DNA of 64,000 nt, from NCBI RefSeq assembly GCF_932526225.1, contig NC_064045.1, forward strand, positions 11,064,022 to 11,128,021. Reading direction: 5' to 3'. The notes under the pieces are model-generated. The model was not told where the DNA came from and did no database searches. It saw only the letters and a program-made list of their open reading frames with translations. Below are positions 9,955 through 22,000 of this stretch, piece by piece; positions within the stretch are counted from its first letter, which is position 1; the number at the start of each line of letters is the position of its first letter. The position numbers and the translations under genes are program-made. This DNA is from Nematostella vectensis. Its lineage: Eukaryota; Cnidaria; Anthozoa; Actiniaria; Edwardsiidae.

Positions 9955-10047
9955 CAAATTTAAGATTTTGGTCAGAGGAACTCCTTGTATGCGGAATCTT
10001 GAGCTTATATATTGAGAATTGGACAATTTCATGCCATATTTTTGCTC
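9955..10047 (+). repeat. dispersed repeat, also at 22,810-22,902
   Basis: About 90 bp ('gaggaactccttgtatgcgg', 'aatcttgagcttatatattg') are nearly identical to 22,810-22,902 inside an LMF1 intron. The repeat sits between the DIRS-like element and the TIR transposon, so both probably inserted into or next to an older repeat. Confidence 0.75.
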
Positions 10048-10068
10048 TGTCAGCCTGCTACGCAAGGC

Positions 10069-10305
10069 CACAGGGAGCTCACCTCCACGGTCTGAGTAGT
10101 TTTAGTTTTTTTCGGAGCCTTCCTACGGTTTAAATAAAGCTCCGAACCGCTTGCGTTGTTGTTTTACTGCGTATGTGCCGCTTGTCTGCCTGGCGCTGTC
10201 TGGCGCTTGTCTCATTGGTTAGCGGTCTAACGGCTGTCATCTCGACTGCGAAATGGCTTCCTTGTCACGACATGCCTTACAAAGAGAGAAAAGGGATGAA
10301 ACTCT
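10069..10305 (+). repeat. terminal inverted repeat, left
   Basis: 237 bp starting CACAGGGAGCTC and ending GGGATGAAACTCT. Its reverse complement is at 11,171-11,407. Confidence 0.88.
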
Positions 10306-10778
10306 TTTTACCTGCGCTAGAAAACACGCCAGAAAAATTCCTTTTTTTGAAATTTATCGGCCCAAAATTCGTACAAAACTAGAAGAAAGGTGGCTCTTTT
10401 ACTTGATCATGTCAAGAATCAAAGAAACACGTTCTAAACCCCACAATACAGCATCTCGCAAATCCTTGATTTTCTGCCGCTATTCTGCCGTTTCATGCGA
10501 AGCACATGCGGACGGAAGTAGATGCATCAATGAAATTTTACTTCCGTTTGCATACTAATAAGCGAATCGCGCCAGCCCATGCTTGCTTCTCTCGCCTACG
10601 ATGTTTGATTGACACAACTCTTGAAATAAAAACATGTAAGTTTGTACACTTCTCTTTGTTTCTACTAGTCTCTTTTATTAAATTTGTTTGCCGAAAAATA
10701 TTTTATTCCTGTTTTCGCAGTAGATTTGGGTTTAAAATCTGTCATATTTTAATATACCGTATTTTATGTACTTCCAGG

Positions 10779-11033
10779 TTATCCTTTGATCAAAAGCTAG
10801 CACTAGATTTAATAGCCGGCGGCCACAATACCTTTCTTACAGGGAAGGCAGGTACTGGAAAAAGCTTTTTAATTAGGAGGGCAATTAACGAGATTTCTAA
10901 GACGAAGAGAGTCGCCGTAGCATGCACTCCAGGTATCGGCTGCCAGAATTTTCCACAAGAGCTGCAGCCAATGACGATCCATTCATTCGCTGGCATCAAT
11001 ATTATCAACTCAACACTGTTATTTACCAGCTGA
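10779..11033 (+). pseudogene. PIF1-like helicase fragment inside TIR transposon
   Basis: An open stretch encodes 'LSFDQKLALDLI', then the Walker A loop 'FLTGKAGTGKSFLIRR', then 'RVAVACTPGIGCQNFP' and 'MTIHSFAGI', which are motifs I and Ia of PIF1-family helicases. The frame stops at 11,031-11,033 before Walker B. It begins right after a good splice acceptor ('ttatgtacttccag' at about 10,764-10,777). This looks like one captured exon or the remnant of a larger gene. It cannot make a working helicase. In other eukaryotes PIF1 genes occur in Helitrons and some TIR elements, so origin from the element itself or capture of a host gene both remain possible. Confidence 0.75.
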
Positions 11034-11170
11034 CGATGTCCAGAGCCGAAGATTTAGTGGCTCTGTTGCCGTTGAGTTTTTGAAAAGGTGACGTCACGCT
11101 TTGAAATTACTTCCGGTAATTTCACTTCCGTCCGCATGTGCTCAACACGCTAGCGGCGGAAGAATTAGCC

Positions 11171-11407
11171 AGAGTTTCATCCCTTTTCTCTCTTTGTAAG
11201 GTATGTCGTGACAAGGAAGCCATTTCGCAGTCGAGACGACAGCCGTTAGACCGCTAACCAATGAGACAAGCGCCAGACAGCGCCAGGCAGACAAGCGGCA
11301 CACACGCAGTAAAACAACAACGCAACGCGGTTCGGAACTTTATTTAAACCGTAGGAAGGCTCCGAAAAAACTAAAACTACTCAGACCGTGGAGGTGAGCT
11401 CCCTGTG
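11171..11407 (-). repeat. terminal inverted repeat, right
   Basis: 237 bp, reverse complement of 10,069-10,305 with few mismatches, ending GGTGAGCTCCCTGTG. Confidence 0.88.
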
Positions 11408-11479
11408 GCAAGGCCAACGAGAGGCCATATTGAAAATTACCCAGAAGACCCTGGGGACGAGGTCGACGCAAGGCTAGTG

Positions 11480-14400
11480 ATGATGTGGTCGAAACATTGT
11501 TTTGTTGTTGTTATTTTCTTGCTTCAAGTTTACGCGGAGGAAAGCGACATTCTATTGGATTCATGCAGTAGTATCCTAAAGCGTCTTAGAGTTAGCTTTG
11601 GTGGCAGTGAAGTGAATTGTGGTGAGGTGAAGAACTACGAATCGGTTACTGAAACACCTGAGATTAGCTTCCCTAACGCACAGGAGGTAAACGACACTCT
11701 GACTTTATCTGAAACCCCACGAAAAACGCTTACTATATAACTTTTACTTTTTTTCTCCTATTTCTTAATGAAATTAAAAGCGTATCAGTTTCTTTAGTGC
11801 CCGGCCCTAACAATCGATAATTCCGATAATCAATAATAATCAATAGTAATCGATAAAAATCAATATCAATCAATCGATTAATATCGGAAATCAATAGAAA
11901 TCGAATACGTGAAAATATGTGAGTATCCGTTATTATGGAATTTTTATCGAAAAATATTGAAATTATCGTTTATTATTGATTATACTGATAAATATCAATT
12001 ACTGTACATTACGTAGAAATGTATCACCCTTAACCGGCATGATCAATTGTTTGATTGTGTTTCTTCAAATAAAACCAGATAGACAAGGTAAGATAAACAA
12101 AGCAAGTCTTCACATCTCTTCAAAAGGGCTCAATTTTACCATTTGCAGACCATATTCAAGATATGCAAGATAACAACAACATTTATTCACTAAAAAAGGT
12201 TCTTTATTAACCCACTACTACTACCGATTAGGTATTTCTGAACACTACTCATTCGTTATATTAGCTTATTGGAAAGCATAAGTACAACCCTATGATGTAT
12301 AAGTACGAAGTACTTATGTTACAATGTTTAAAGCCCTGTTTGTTGTGTTTCTGCCGTGCCGAACTAATTGTTATGTGTGCAGTGAGCAAACATTTACAGA
12401 TGAACACACGCTGAAAAGCTAGACGTATCATTCCCAGTTCACACAGTAATGGTGATTGCGGTGATTTCAATTTACCAGCGGTCAGTTTTAAATAAAAGAA
12501 ATTCGATTAAAACCCGATATTAATAGATAATAATCATTATGATCGAATACTCTTGGGCTGTGAGTATCGTTTAGTATCGATATACAATACCAATCAATAA
12601 TAATCAACTGGTTTATTTAGATTAATATTGATTAATTTGATTAGTTTCCGATAATCGATTTTTATCGATTGGCAGGGCTAGGTTTAGTGTCATTTTAGAT
12701 GTCACACAAATAAAGACATTTTTATTTCAAAGTTGGCCTTTCATCTTTAAAAAATCAAAGTAAAGAACTATTTTAATGTAGATTGTGGATACGGTAGATT
12801 TTAGAATACTGCCAGTTTTTACAGTTCTTGTGTTTTTGGGTGGTGTGTAAAATATGTTAGGTGGTCCTATTATTCATAGCAGTCAGCTTAGGGAAAAATC
12901 TTGAGAAGATACAGTGGATGTATCAGAAGTACCAAGATATATAGCTTATGTGGGAGAATACAGTAAATGTATGGATATTTTCAAGAAAATAAGGCTTGAG
13001 TAAAGGTTCAAAATCTTGAGACTCTCGCCTATTGCTGGAGAGTTGACAGCTATGTATTATTATGCCCCATTGTTGCTTAACAACAAAACTACCTCAATAG
13101 ATATGTCTGGCTTTAAAAGCACTAAATAATAGATAAGTCTTGCTGTACAAACATATGCTCTCATTGGCTAAAAAAATGTATAAGATTTTCCATACAGCGA
13201 CTGATTCTGCAAATTTCTATTTTTATTGTGAAACCAAATCACACGGCCCATGGGTATCATTTTTGAGTGTGTGGCCACCCCTTTTCCTGCCCCCTCCACC
13301 ACTCTATGCACTAAGTACCCACCCTTGATCTAAAACTGATTGATTTCAGTCCAAGCTGTACACTGTGATGGTGATTGATCCAGATGCCCCATCTCCAATA
13401 AGACATCAGTACCGTAGCTGGCTGCATTACCTCAAAGTGAACATTCCGGTGAGCCTTCAATCACTATTCCACCATCCACAGTGTGGCTAACTTGCAATTA
13501 AAACAGGTGTATAGCTAGAGGTGAATGCCGGACACTGTCCTGGCCACTTAAAAATGTCTACTTCAGGGGCTTGTTTCTTGAAACGCCCGAGAATTCTCGG
13601 GCCTAAAACGTTTTATTCCTTAAATTTAAAAAGCTTGCTAATTCCTATAAAATTTATGGTATCTGAATGTGTTGAAATATTGTTAAACATTGTATTTTAC
13701 CACAAAGCTTCAAGTGAAGGATGATTCTCTTGATTTTTATAGATTTTGATCTTTCCCGAACTTCTCGGGCCCGAAACTCACATGCTTAACTATTAAGAAA
13801 GTTCTCGGGACCTTGCTTTTTGGCTTCAGCAAAACTTTGAAAATTGCCCTATCAAGAATAATCATTTGGAATATTAACCAAGAGGAAGTTGAAACTGTTC
13901 TAAAACATGAAAGTGGTTCTCAAAAAGGAGAGCATGCAAAATTTTGAGCATAAATGCAAAATAAAATTTTCGGGCCCAAGAATTCTTGGGTGTTTCGAGA
14001 AACGGGCGCCAGGGCCCTAGGGGGCTTGGAAGAAACCTAGCACCTTCTGTACTGGTATGTCTGAATTAATAAGGGAAGTTGAGTACCACTGCCAACTAGG
14101 ATGAGTTAGTTACAGGGCAACTGGTCTACTAAATAAGTAAATGGACCCCCTTGCTCAAATCCTGGCTACAGGCCTGGAATAAAATGGCCAAAGCAACGTT
14201 TTGGCATTTTTACATGTTTATTTTTGTTGGAACAAAGTTGATTAATTACCCCACAATATTGGACCCTGTTTTTTTTGGAGATACAAAATTGCAACAATTT
14301 TACAATCTTTTGTCATCTGAAGCCTGCCTTAAAGTCAGTTGCAACCTACTTTATTCCTTTTTTATGTATATGCACTCTAATTTCCAGAGTGATGAGCTTG

Positions 14401-15161
14401 CTCAAAGACTAGACATACAATCTGGCATGGACACCATACAATCTGGCATGGACACTGAATGTAAGCAGAGTTTCCCCTTCTGATGTACGCTTGATCTGTC
14501 ATTTTACTGGCATTGAGGGATTCAGGGATGTGGTACCTCCAGTGCTGGGGTTAAATTCCACACATATAGTTCACCCAATCATGTTTTCTGTTATGGTATA
14601 ACTAGAAAGACTACAGTCAAGCTGTAGAAAAATAGATGGTCTGCGTAGGCATGGTGGAGACAAGCTATAAAGTAACACAAGTTTGGAAAAGAGTAATTGC
14701 GCTGACATATCAAGCATTAGCCTTTTTTCTTGCTCCGATGAAGGGCTAATGTCTGAAATGTCAGTGCAATTATTCTGTTTCACATAGGTGTTCAACATAC
14801 CTTTTCATCCTTGTGTTGATTTAAAGCATGTTTTTGATTAGTGTGCTCCATTCCTTTTGGGCTGGTCCCTAGCCAAGGTTTATTTTAATAAAAACCAAAT
14901 CAACTGTGTGTTGCACAAATTTGATCCTAAGAAAGTTATGGCTTGTTTTTGTTGTTGTGTTGTTTAGTGAAGAGCTACAGACCTCCCTCCCCACCCAGTG
15001 GAAGCGGTCTACATCGCTATAAGTACTATGCCCTGGAACAGACTGGAAAAGTCAGGCCATCACCAATCTCTGAACGCCGTTCTTTTGATGCCCAAGAGTT
15101 TGCTGCTAAGCATAACCTTGTTGTTAAGGCATACAATGAGTTTAAGACACAGAGGCAATAG
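11480..15161 (+). CDS. secreted phosphatidylethanolamine-binding protein (PEBP family)
   Basis: Four exons: 11,480-11,686, 13,350-13,448, 14,388-14,460 and 14,968-15,161 (573 nt, 190 aa). All introns are GT-AG and phases agree. The N-terminus is a signal peptide ('MMWSKHCFVVVIFLLQVYA'); a second ATG lies at 11,483. Exon 2 gives the PEBP signature 'YTVMVIDPDAPSP' (DPDxP box) and 'SWLHYLKVNIP'. Exon 4 gives 'PPSPPSGSGLHRYKYYALEQ', the GxHR box of the anion-binding pocket. The length suits the family (about 190 aa). Known members bind phospholipids or regulate kinases or proteases; a secreted one is closer to OV-16/D1-like proteins, and its partner here is unknown. Exon 3 is the least certain exon, supported by phase and by joining into 'ELKSYRPP'. 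A polyadenylation signal AATAAA is at 15,198. Confidence 0.85.
11740..13349. other. PEBP intron 1, AT-rich, with ATCGAT-like simple repeats
   Basis: Positions 11,810-11,970 and 12,500-12,680 are dense in short 'aatcgat', 'aatcaat' and 'tatcgata' words on both strands. This gives two degenerate tracts in roughly inverted orientation, about 600 bp apart. They may be the ends of an old fold-back element. No exon is recognised. Confidence 0.45.
13565..14012. repeat. fold-back MITE in PEBP intron 2
   Basis: The left end has 'gtttcttgaaacgcccgag' plus 'aattctcgggcc'. The right end has 'gggcccaagaattcttggg' plus 'tgtttcgagaaac'. These are reverse complements over about 37 bp. Each end is also an internal palindrome around GAATTC. 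About 450 bp with no ORF; a non-autonomous DNA element is likely. Confidence 0.7.
14690..14820. repeat. partial copy of the 50,872-51,070 fold-back repeat
   Basis: It contains 'cttgctccgatgaagggcta', 'gaaatgtcagtgcaatt', 'tgtttcacataggtgtt' and 'ataccttttcatccttgtg'. These match the right arm of the element in the SMG1 intron at 50,872-51,070 and distantly the piece at 4,687-4,770. Confidence 0.65.
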
Positions 15162-15507
15162 ATGGAATCACCACATATTGCGGGGGGTGAAGGGGTCAAT
15201 AAATGGTGTTGGAGAATTCTCCTGAAATAGCATATAATGTAGAATTAAAAGATTCTTTTCTTTACATAAATGCTTGTATAGAATAATTTTTGTTAACAGA
15301 GAGTAAACATATTTAGAAGACATCGAAAATTGACAGAGTAATAAAATTGTGTATAGTTGTATTATGGACAAAACCTGATCAAACTTTCTTATCTAGAAAA
15401 AAAAAAACAAAAAAACAACAACAACAACCATGACAAAAAACTGCAAGATGCAAAAACATTAAGAAAATATTTGGGATCACAGTCAAGCTCCTAGTACCGT
15501 TACCCCT

Positions 15508-15602
15508 ACCCTGGTTCCAGAGCCTCAAACGTCTCTCTATTTAGTGGCCAGCTGGCTCTCTATTTAGTGGCCAGAGACGTTCGAGGCCCTGGAACCAGGG
15601 TA
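15508..15602. repeat. perfect-stem hairpin downstream of PEBP
   Basis: 'accctggttccagagcctc' with 'aaacgtctct' is followed by two copies of 'ctctatttagtggcca' and then by the complement 'agagacgttcgaggccctgg' with 'aaccagggt'. The arms are about 32 bp. It looks like a small MITE or a structured element; there is no evidence of an RNA gene. Confidence 0.65.
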
Positions 15603-16077
15603 CGTTGCCCCACCCCTACTACAGCCCCATACAATCATTTACTGTTTTAGCAGTTTAAAAACGCCAATTCTCCGGTTCCCCTTTATATGAATTATCTTTA
15701 TTCAGTTCCAAAATTTTATGTACATAACAGCTCATAGGTATCAATCCTAACTTTTAAAAAAGTTGAAGTCTGCCTGGCCGGAGATTTGTTCGCTTTAATT
15801 TCTTGGTCCTTTGTTTCACATGTGGAGCAGAGCAAAGGAATCAAAAGAAACAGAAAGCTCTGCACAGAAAAATTGGTCTGATGCCTGCCGTCCCCCAGGA
15901 GTGACGGTAAACCTGTGTTTCTTACCTATTGAGCCCACGTTTATTGCGGTTTGGAACGCCTGACGAAAACGTGTCTTTGTGCTAATGGTGAATGGTATTT
16001 TGCTGTTGTTGATAAAAAGAGTGTTTCGTCTAATAAGAAGAACAATTCATTTCCTTAATTTCACTGTTACGGACGCT

Positions 16078-19000
16078 ATGGCGACTCCTGATGGTCTCAG
16101 ACACAGGTTTACATCGCCGAAGGAGTCACAAACACGCAATTTACAGAAAAAGGAGGCAGACGGTAAAAAACGCGAATCGCAAAATGTCGTGCAACAAGGA
16201 AGCTACTGGCTGACGAGAATTGTGCTTCTGCGCTTTATAGCGTTTATCTACCGTATGTACATGTTGTTTTATGGTGGTTAAGGTGTTATGTTATCCCTTC
16301 GAATACTAATTATTGTAAAAGTTGTATTTTGCACACAAGGTGCTATAAAAATGGTAAAGCCCACTCACTAAACATGGCTTTCAGATGTAGGAGATGCTTT
16401 CTGATTCAACTAAAATTGCACATATTTTTTATAGTTTTTCAAAGTGTTAAATGTTGGTTTAGAGAAAAGTTTAAAAAGATTTTAATTGTTGTCCCATGTA
16501 AGTATTTTTTATTTAAAAAGTCACTGATTTTTTTACTTTTCCAGTTGTGGCCTTCACTATTGCAGCCAACCAAAACCGACAGCTTCTTGGCAAAGATGGT
16601 CTTCTACCTTCAGACATGTATTTAAAAAGGATCAAGCAACACTTTAGCCAGGAAACTGAATGGAAAACATTCCTACATGTCCCTACACTGCTTCTCTTCA
16701 CTGATCCTGCCCAAGTGGATCAGCACCTTGATGTATTGGCATATACTGGGCTTGCTGTGTCTGCCTTCATCCTTCTTACAGGGTGTGCTAATATGATTAT
16801 GATGTTTGCTCTTTGGCTGGTTTATCACTCCATTGTGAATGTTGGGCAAAGATGGTGAGTTACATTTTAATACCAGCCCTGTACGGTACAGACTAAAAGT
16901 ATTTTAACACTCTGTGCAGGCCCATACCCAGGGGGGTGCAGGCCCATACCCAGGGGGGTGCAGGCCCATACCCAGGGGGGTGCAGGCCCATACCCAGGGG
17001 GTGCAGGCCCATACCCAGGGGGGTGCAGGCCCATACCCAGGGGGGTGCAGGCCCATACCCAGGGGGGTGCAGGCCCATACCCAGGGGGGTGCAGGCCCAT
17101 ACCCAGGGGGGTGCAGGCCCATACCCAGGGGGGTGCAGGCCCGTACCCAGGGGGGTGCGAACGCACCCCACACAACGACCAAAAGTCCACTTCCGGTTCT
17201 CAATAGACGTGCAATTTGTAGACAAAACTATAAAGCATAAGCTAGATCACTCTGGTATGTAGCCAAATCTGACAATAAACATCCCATGGAGATACTGCAA
17301 AGGCATAAAAAATCCCTTTTTGTTTTTTCGGGGGTGGTCAGATTTTTATCAGAGAACAAAATCCCCACCCCCCCCCCCCCCCACAGAAAAAATTAGGTCC
17401 ACTTTTTCAGATTTCGCAACCCCCCAAGAAAAATCCTAGGTACGGCCGTGCTGTGTGCAGATTATGTATGGATTTAGAGTGAAGTTTTATGAAAAGTCAG
17501 TCCTCACACCTCTGTTGGTTCCTTGCACTAGAATCTACTTGCAGTTCTTCTCAATAAAGATGGAATAAACATTTTAGTAGCCTGTGAAAGTGCTTGCATC
17601 TAATTAATAAAGTTCACTAATTACACATTATTGCTTTAGTCTATCCAGGGGCGGATCTAACTTTTCACTGAAGGGGGGATTTGGCTCAGTGACAAAATGG
17701 GGAGGGGGTAATTTGGCTTTCTGACAGCCCAAAGGGGGGGGTTTTAAACCCCCTAAACCCTCCCCTAAGTTCCGCTGTTGCTATCTTTAGCAAAATTGTT
17801 ATTATTGATTGACCTTATGTCAGAAGAAAAAAAATGTTAGTTGTACTCCATATCTTTCTAATTTGTTTTATCTTCTATTTGTTTTCACAGGTATTCATTT
17901 GGTAGGTACTGTATATAGAAGAGAGTTTAATATGACATGAGCCACATCAAACAAAAAGGAACTGTTGGTATGGATGGGGTTGGTTATATTTTTTTAATGC
18001 ACCCTGCCCTGCCACCCTTTTCTCCATTCAGTCCTTTAGACTGTCTAACCCTTCCAATTTACTTGTAATTATCCCAATTGGCTTAGAAATCCTAACACAT
18101 ATACACTAGGGAAAGAAAAAAAAACGTTGTTTTGAGAGAACAAGTGAGAGTCTAAGCCTCTAGCATATTAATAATCATTTGATGTTTTTTTAGGATGGGA
18201 ATCCCAACTTCTTGAATCCGGCTTTTTGGCCACCTTTCTTTGTCCAGTTTTCAAGCTGCAACAGGTCCCAGCTCAGACGCCGATACCCTTGGTTGTGATC
18301 TATGGTTACAGATGGCTGATTTTCCGCATAATGCTTGGAGCGGTAATTACTTAGCACTGGCATTCCTGTACTGTTAATTTAAAAAATATATAAAAGTTGG
18401 TGTATGTAAGATAAATGTTTACAGTGATTATTCAATATTTATTTCTTCTTGCTTGCATACTGTTTACTATTGTATACTTCGATTATTTCCCCCCAAAAGT
18501 TGGCTATAAACTCTTTATTATTTTATCTTTATTGATGAATTACAGACAATGAATAATATTCAAATGTGAATATAAATCTATTCATTACTTTGGCTCAAGG
18601 ACGTTATTGTTTGGGTGTTTTGCATGATTGGATTATAAAAATGTTTATTGAGATGGTTTCAATAGTTAAATGTTAAAATCATGCAATATGAATTTTATAT
18701 ATTTTTATCTATGTCATACATTTTCATTACAGGGCTTGATAAAAATCAGAGGTGACCAATGTTGGCGTGATCTAACGTGCATGAACTACCATTATGAGGT
18801 ATTACTAATCATCTTTATGATGAACAGCTACCACCAACAGTGCTGAAAAACGCTAGACTAGTTCCAGTACCGCGTGGTTAAACCAGCCTTTTTGTTTTGA
18901 AATGGCGGCAATTTTAACGGCAAACTGTCACATTTTGGCAAATGCCACGAAAAGTAGACCAAACATAAGGCTATAATTTTCTTTATGACTCCCTCATTAT

Positions 19001-22000
19001 CACACAAATCTGTCATCTTTTGTCCAGTATGGTTTTAATGCTGTACAGTTAGTCAAAACAGCAACTGAATTGTGCTTGTTTTCGCCAGAGCATCCGCATG
19101 CTCATACGTTATTCAGCACTGTCGCTACCACCAGTATCATTACCAGTATTGTGGTGATTTTTATCATCATCATTCCATCATACAAACTATCATCAAAATT
19201 TAAAATTGTACTCATCATAATCATCACCACTTTCATCTGCATAACCACTTTCATCTGCATAACCACTGACTTTATGGTTATCTTGTTATCATTAACGTCA
19301 CTGTAATCATTGATGTTTTTATCATCAGAATAACAACCATAATCATAACCATTATTGTCTACTTCACATCATTGTAATCATAGTTATAAACATCATTGTA
19401 ATCATAGTTATGGTCCCTGAATTTATCACCATCTCCATCATTACCACTACCGTCTGGACCATTGCCAACATTATTACCACTATCATTAACACAATAGCTA
19501 CTACCATAACATAAAAATAATTATTATCACCATAAACATCACCACAATTGCCATGCTATTGCCTTCATATTATTATTTCATTGCCTTTCTTCTCCTCCAG
19601 ACCCAGCCTGTACCCAACCCAATAAGTTACTACATGCACCACTCTCCTGAGCTCTTCCACAAATTCGAGACTCTGGTCAATCACTTTGTAGAACTTGTCG
19701 CCCCATTCCTGCTCTTCCTGCCACGCCCTTTGCGTATCTGGGGTGGCCTAATTCAAATTGCTTTTCAGGTAGGAGCCACATAATGAATTAGAACAGTATG
19801 AATAAGAGCTTAAGTGTCTTTTTCAGCTGCCATTTTGTCATTTCCATCGGCTGCTTTGGCAAAGCTATTGCAGTATTTTCAATTGCAATTGGTAAACAGA
19901 GCATAAACCTGTTTATCAAGAGTTCTTTACATAATTTGTCTTTCGATAAATTATAAGGATAATGAAGGTGTGGTTGACTAAAGCTCAACCATTAAACAGT
20001 TAAAGTGGCAATCGCACCAGTTTACTTCCATCAGTCAAATAGAAACCTCAACGGATAAAAGATAAAATTATCTATTTAAAATCTGCACTATCTAACAGGC
20101 CATACTGCTTTTACAATTTGAAAATATGTTTCGTGCTTTCTGTATAAAATCATCGGAAATTGTTATGTAATTGACCGGATGTAAAGAAGGGGATATTGCC
20201 TCTTTAAGCATAAACAGCAACTCTGCAAAAAAATTTCAATGGAAATAGAAAAATAAGCAACACCTAAGACAGCCATCAGGTATTTTTATATTTACCAGAG
20301 GTTCTTATACTTACGCAAGCCACTTGTCCGTTGATTTGGGGTCTTTTTATTGATCTCCGTTTGTAGGTTATACTTATCATAAGTGGCAACTTAAGCTTTC
20401 TAAACTGGCTGACCATCTTGCCCAGCATCGCGTGCTTCGATGACTCCTCTCTTGCTTGGCTGTTCAGTTCATTTTCTGGTGCTAGGATTAAGGTGCAAGA
20501 GATTCAGAAGGCTGAGAAGGAACACCCTTCGAAACCCACATGGGGTAAGTTGAGTACTCAGATACTGACTGATCCATGCCAGGCACGTACATAGGGGGTT
20601 TACTGGGTGGGCGTGCACCCCCTTGGCGGCCGAAGTGGGTCATTTCGTATTAAGCATTCTTGAAATACTATGCTTTTTTCATATGATACCTATTACTGCG
20701 CACCCCCCTTAGCCAATCCTGGGGACATGCCTGCATGTACTTTATAGGTGTGAGTGTGTAAAAACATCATCAATGTAGGTGGTACCACAGGACAACCTCC
20801 CGAGTCGTTATTTTATGTTTCCCAGTTAATGAATGTTGTACAGTAAATGACGGAAACCCAGGCTTAACTCCTTTATCTAAAAAGAAGAGGAATTCATAGT
20901 ACCCAATGTAGAGAGCAAGGTTTTTACACCTCATTGATTGAATGCTGGAGCCGTGTTTATAAACTAACATGATTACCCTGTACAATGTGGACATCAGCTG
21001 GGGTTTGGAAGAAATCTATTGTACGGTACTGAGGCATTGTATTTTTGTGTTGGAAGGCCTGTGTGTGCGACGGACATTTGAGATCATGTTGGGCCTGGTA
21101 CTAGCGTATCTCAGCATCCCTGTGGTACAGAACTTATTATCTACGCGACAAGCGATGAATACTTCCTTTGATTCCTTCAGACTGGTCAATACGTATGGCG
21201 CTTTTGGCAGGTAAGGCTATATCGCCCTGCTCTGGACGTGTTTCGCATTTTATTTTTTTCTATTAAATTTCTCAATAACTCTTTGCCAGCGTTATGCAGC
21301 GGTGCATTCTGTTGGTACTAGTTTATATTTGATATACTGTGATGATTCGAACAAACGTCCGGGGCTTATTAGGGAGGGGGTGCTTATATCATTTTGACGG
21401 AAAATACCAGCTTCTGAATTGATTGAGAAATTTGCTATAAAGTGAAACGACAGTGAAAATGTTGTTAATGGAGGTTTTCATTCAATATCGTCCTCGAAGT
21501 CGCTTCCATCGATAACTAGATTCTCAGGGCAGCACCCTCGACATTTGCACCATTCAAGTGGTGGTTTTAGTGGTGCTTTTTTTAGGAGGAGGGAAGGGTC
21601 GCTTTTTCCAAAATTCGCGGTCGAGAGAAGGCGTTTATTGGGGAGGGGAAGCTTATTAAAAAGAGGGCGCTTATTCGAATCATTACGGTAAAGGGCATTT
21701 ATACTTGACTTTACACACACCAAAAACAAGGTAAACTTATTTACTATCGTGTTATATCGTGTTTAATTGTCAGCATAACTAAAGAGCGCACGGAGGTGAT
21801 CTTCCAAGGAACTAGAAACCGCACAATCATACCCGACGACCAAGGAGGGATCTGGCAAGAGTACGAGTTCAAGTGTAAACCAGGCAGTGTTGCTAGGCGA
21901 CCGTGCCTAATCTCACCTTACCACTACCGTCTGGATTGGCTGATGTGGTTTGCAGCTTTTCAGGTATGGAATCGACATGGCGCGCGGATAATACCAAAGC

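Larger units (their letters stand above)
10062..11414. mobile_element. DNA transposon with 237-bp terminal inverted repeats
   Basis: The left TIR (10,069-10,305) and right TIR (11,171-11,407) are near-perfect reverse complements of equal length. Both start 5'-CACAGGGAGCTCACCTCC. They are flanked by an identical 7-bp sequence, gcaaggc (10,062-10,068 and 11,408-11,414), which looks like a target-site duplication. A second inverted pair lies inside ('agcacatgcggacggaagt' near 10,500-10,518 and its complement near 11,127-11,145). The only recognisable coding piece is a PIF1-helicase fragment, so the copy is non-autonomous. The superfamily is not assigned; long TIRs with captured sequence recall Mutator-like elements, but a 7-bp duplication is not typical of them. 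Confidence 0.85.

Noticed and set aside
10173-10558. Plus-strand frames inside the left TIR
   Set aside because: They lie in or overlap the inverted repeat, with no recognisable domain and a mirrored copy in the right TIR.
15508-15602. Possible structured ncRNA or microRNA hairpin
   Set aside because: The stem is very regular with a duplicated centre, as in MITEs; nothing supports transcription or processing.
16867-17262. Overlapping open frames on both strands encoding Gly/Pro-rich repeats
   Set aside because: They come from the 22-bp tandem array, which lacks stops in every frame; the region lies in an LMF1 intron and no protein family matches.
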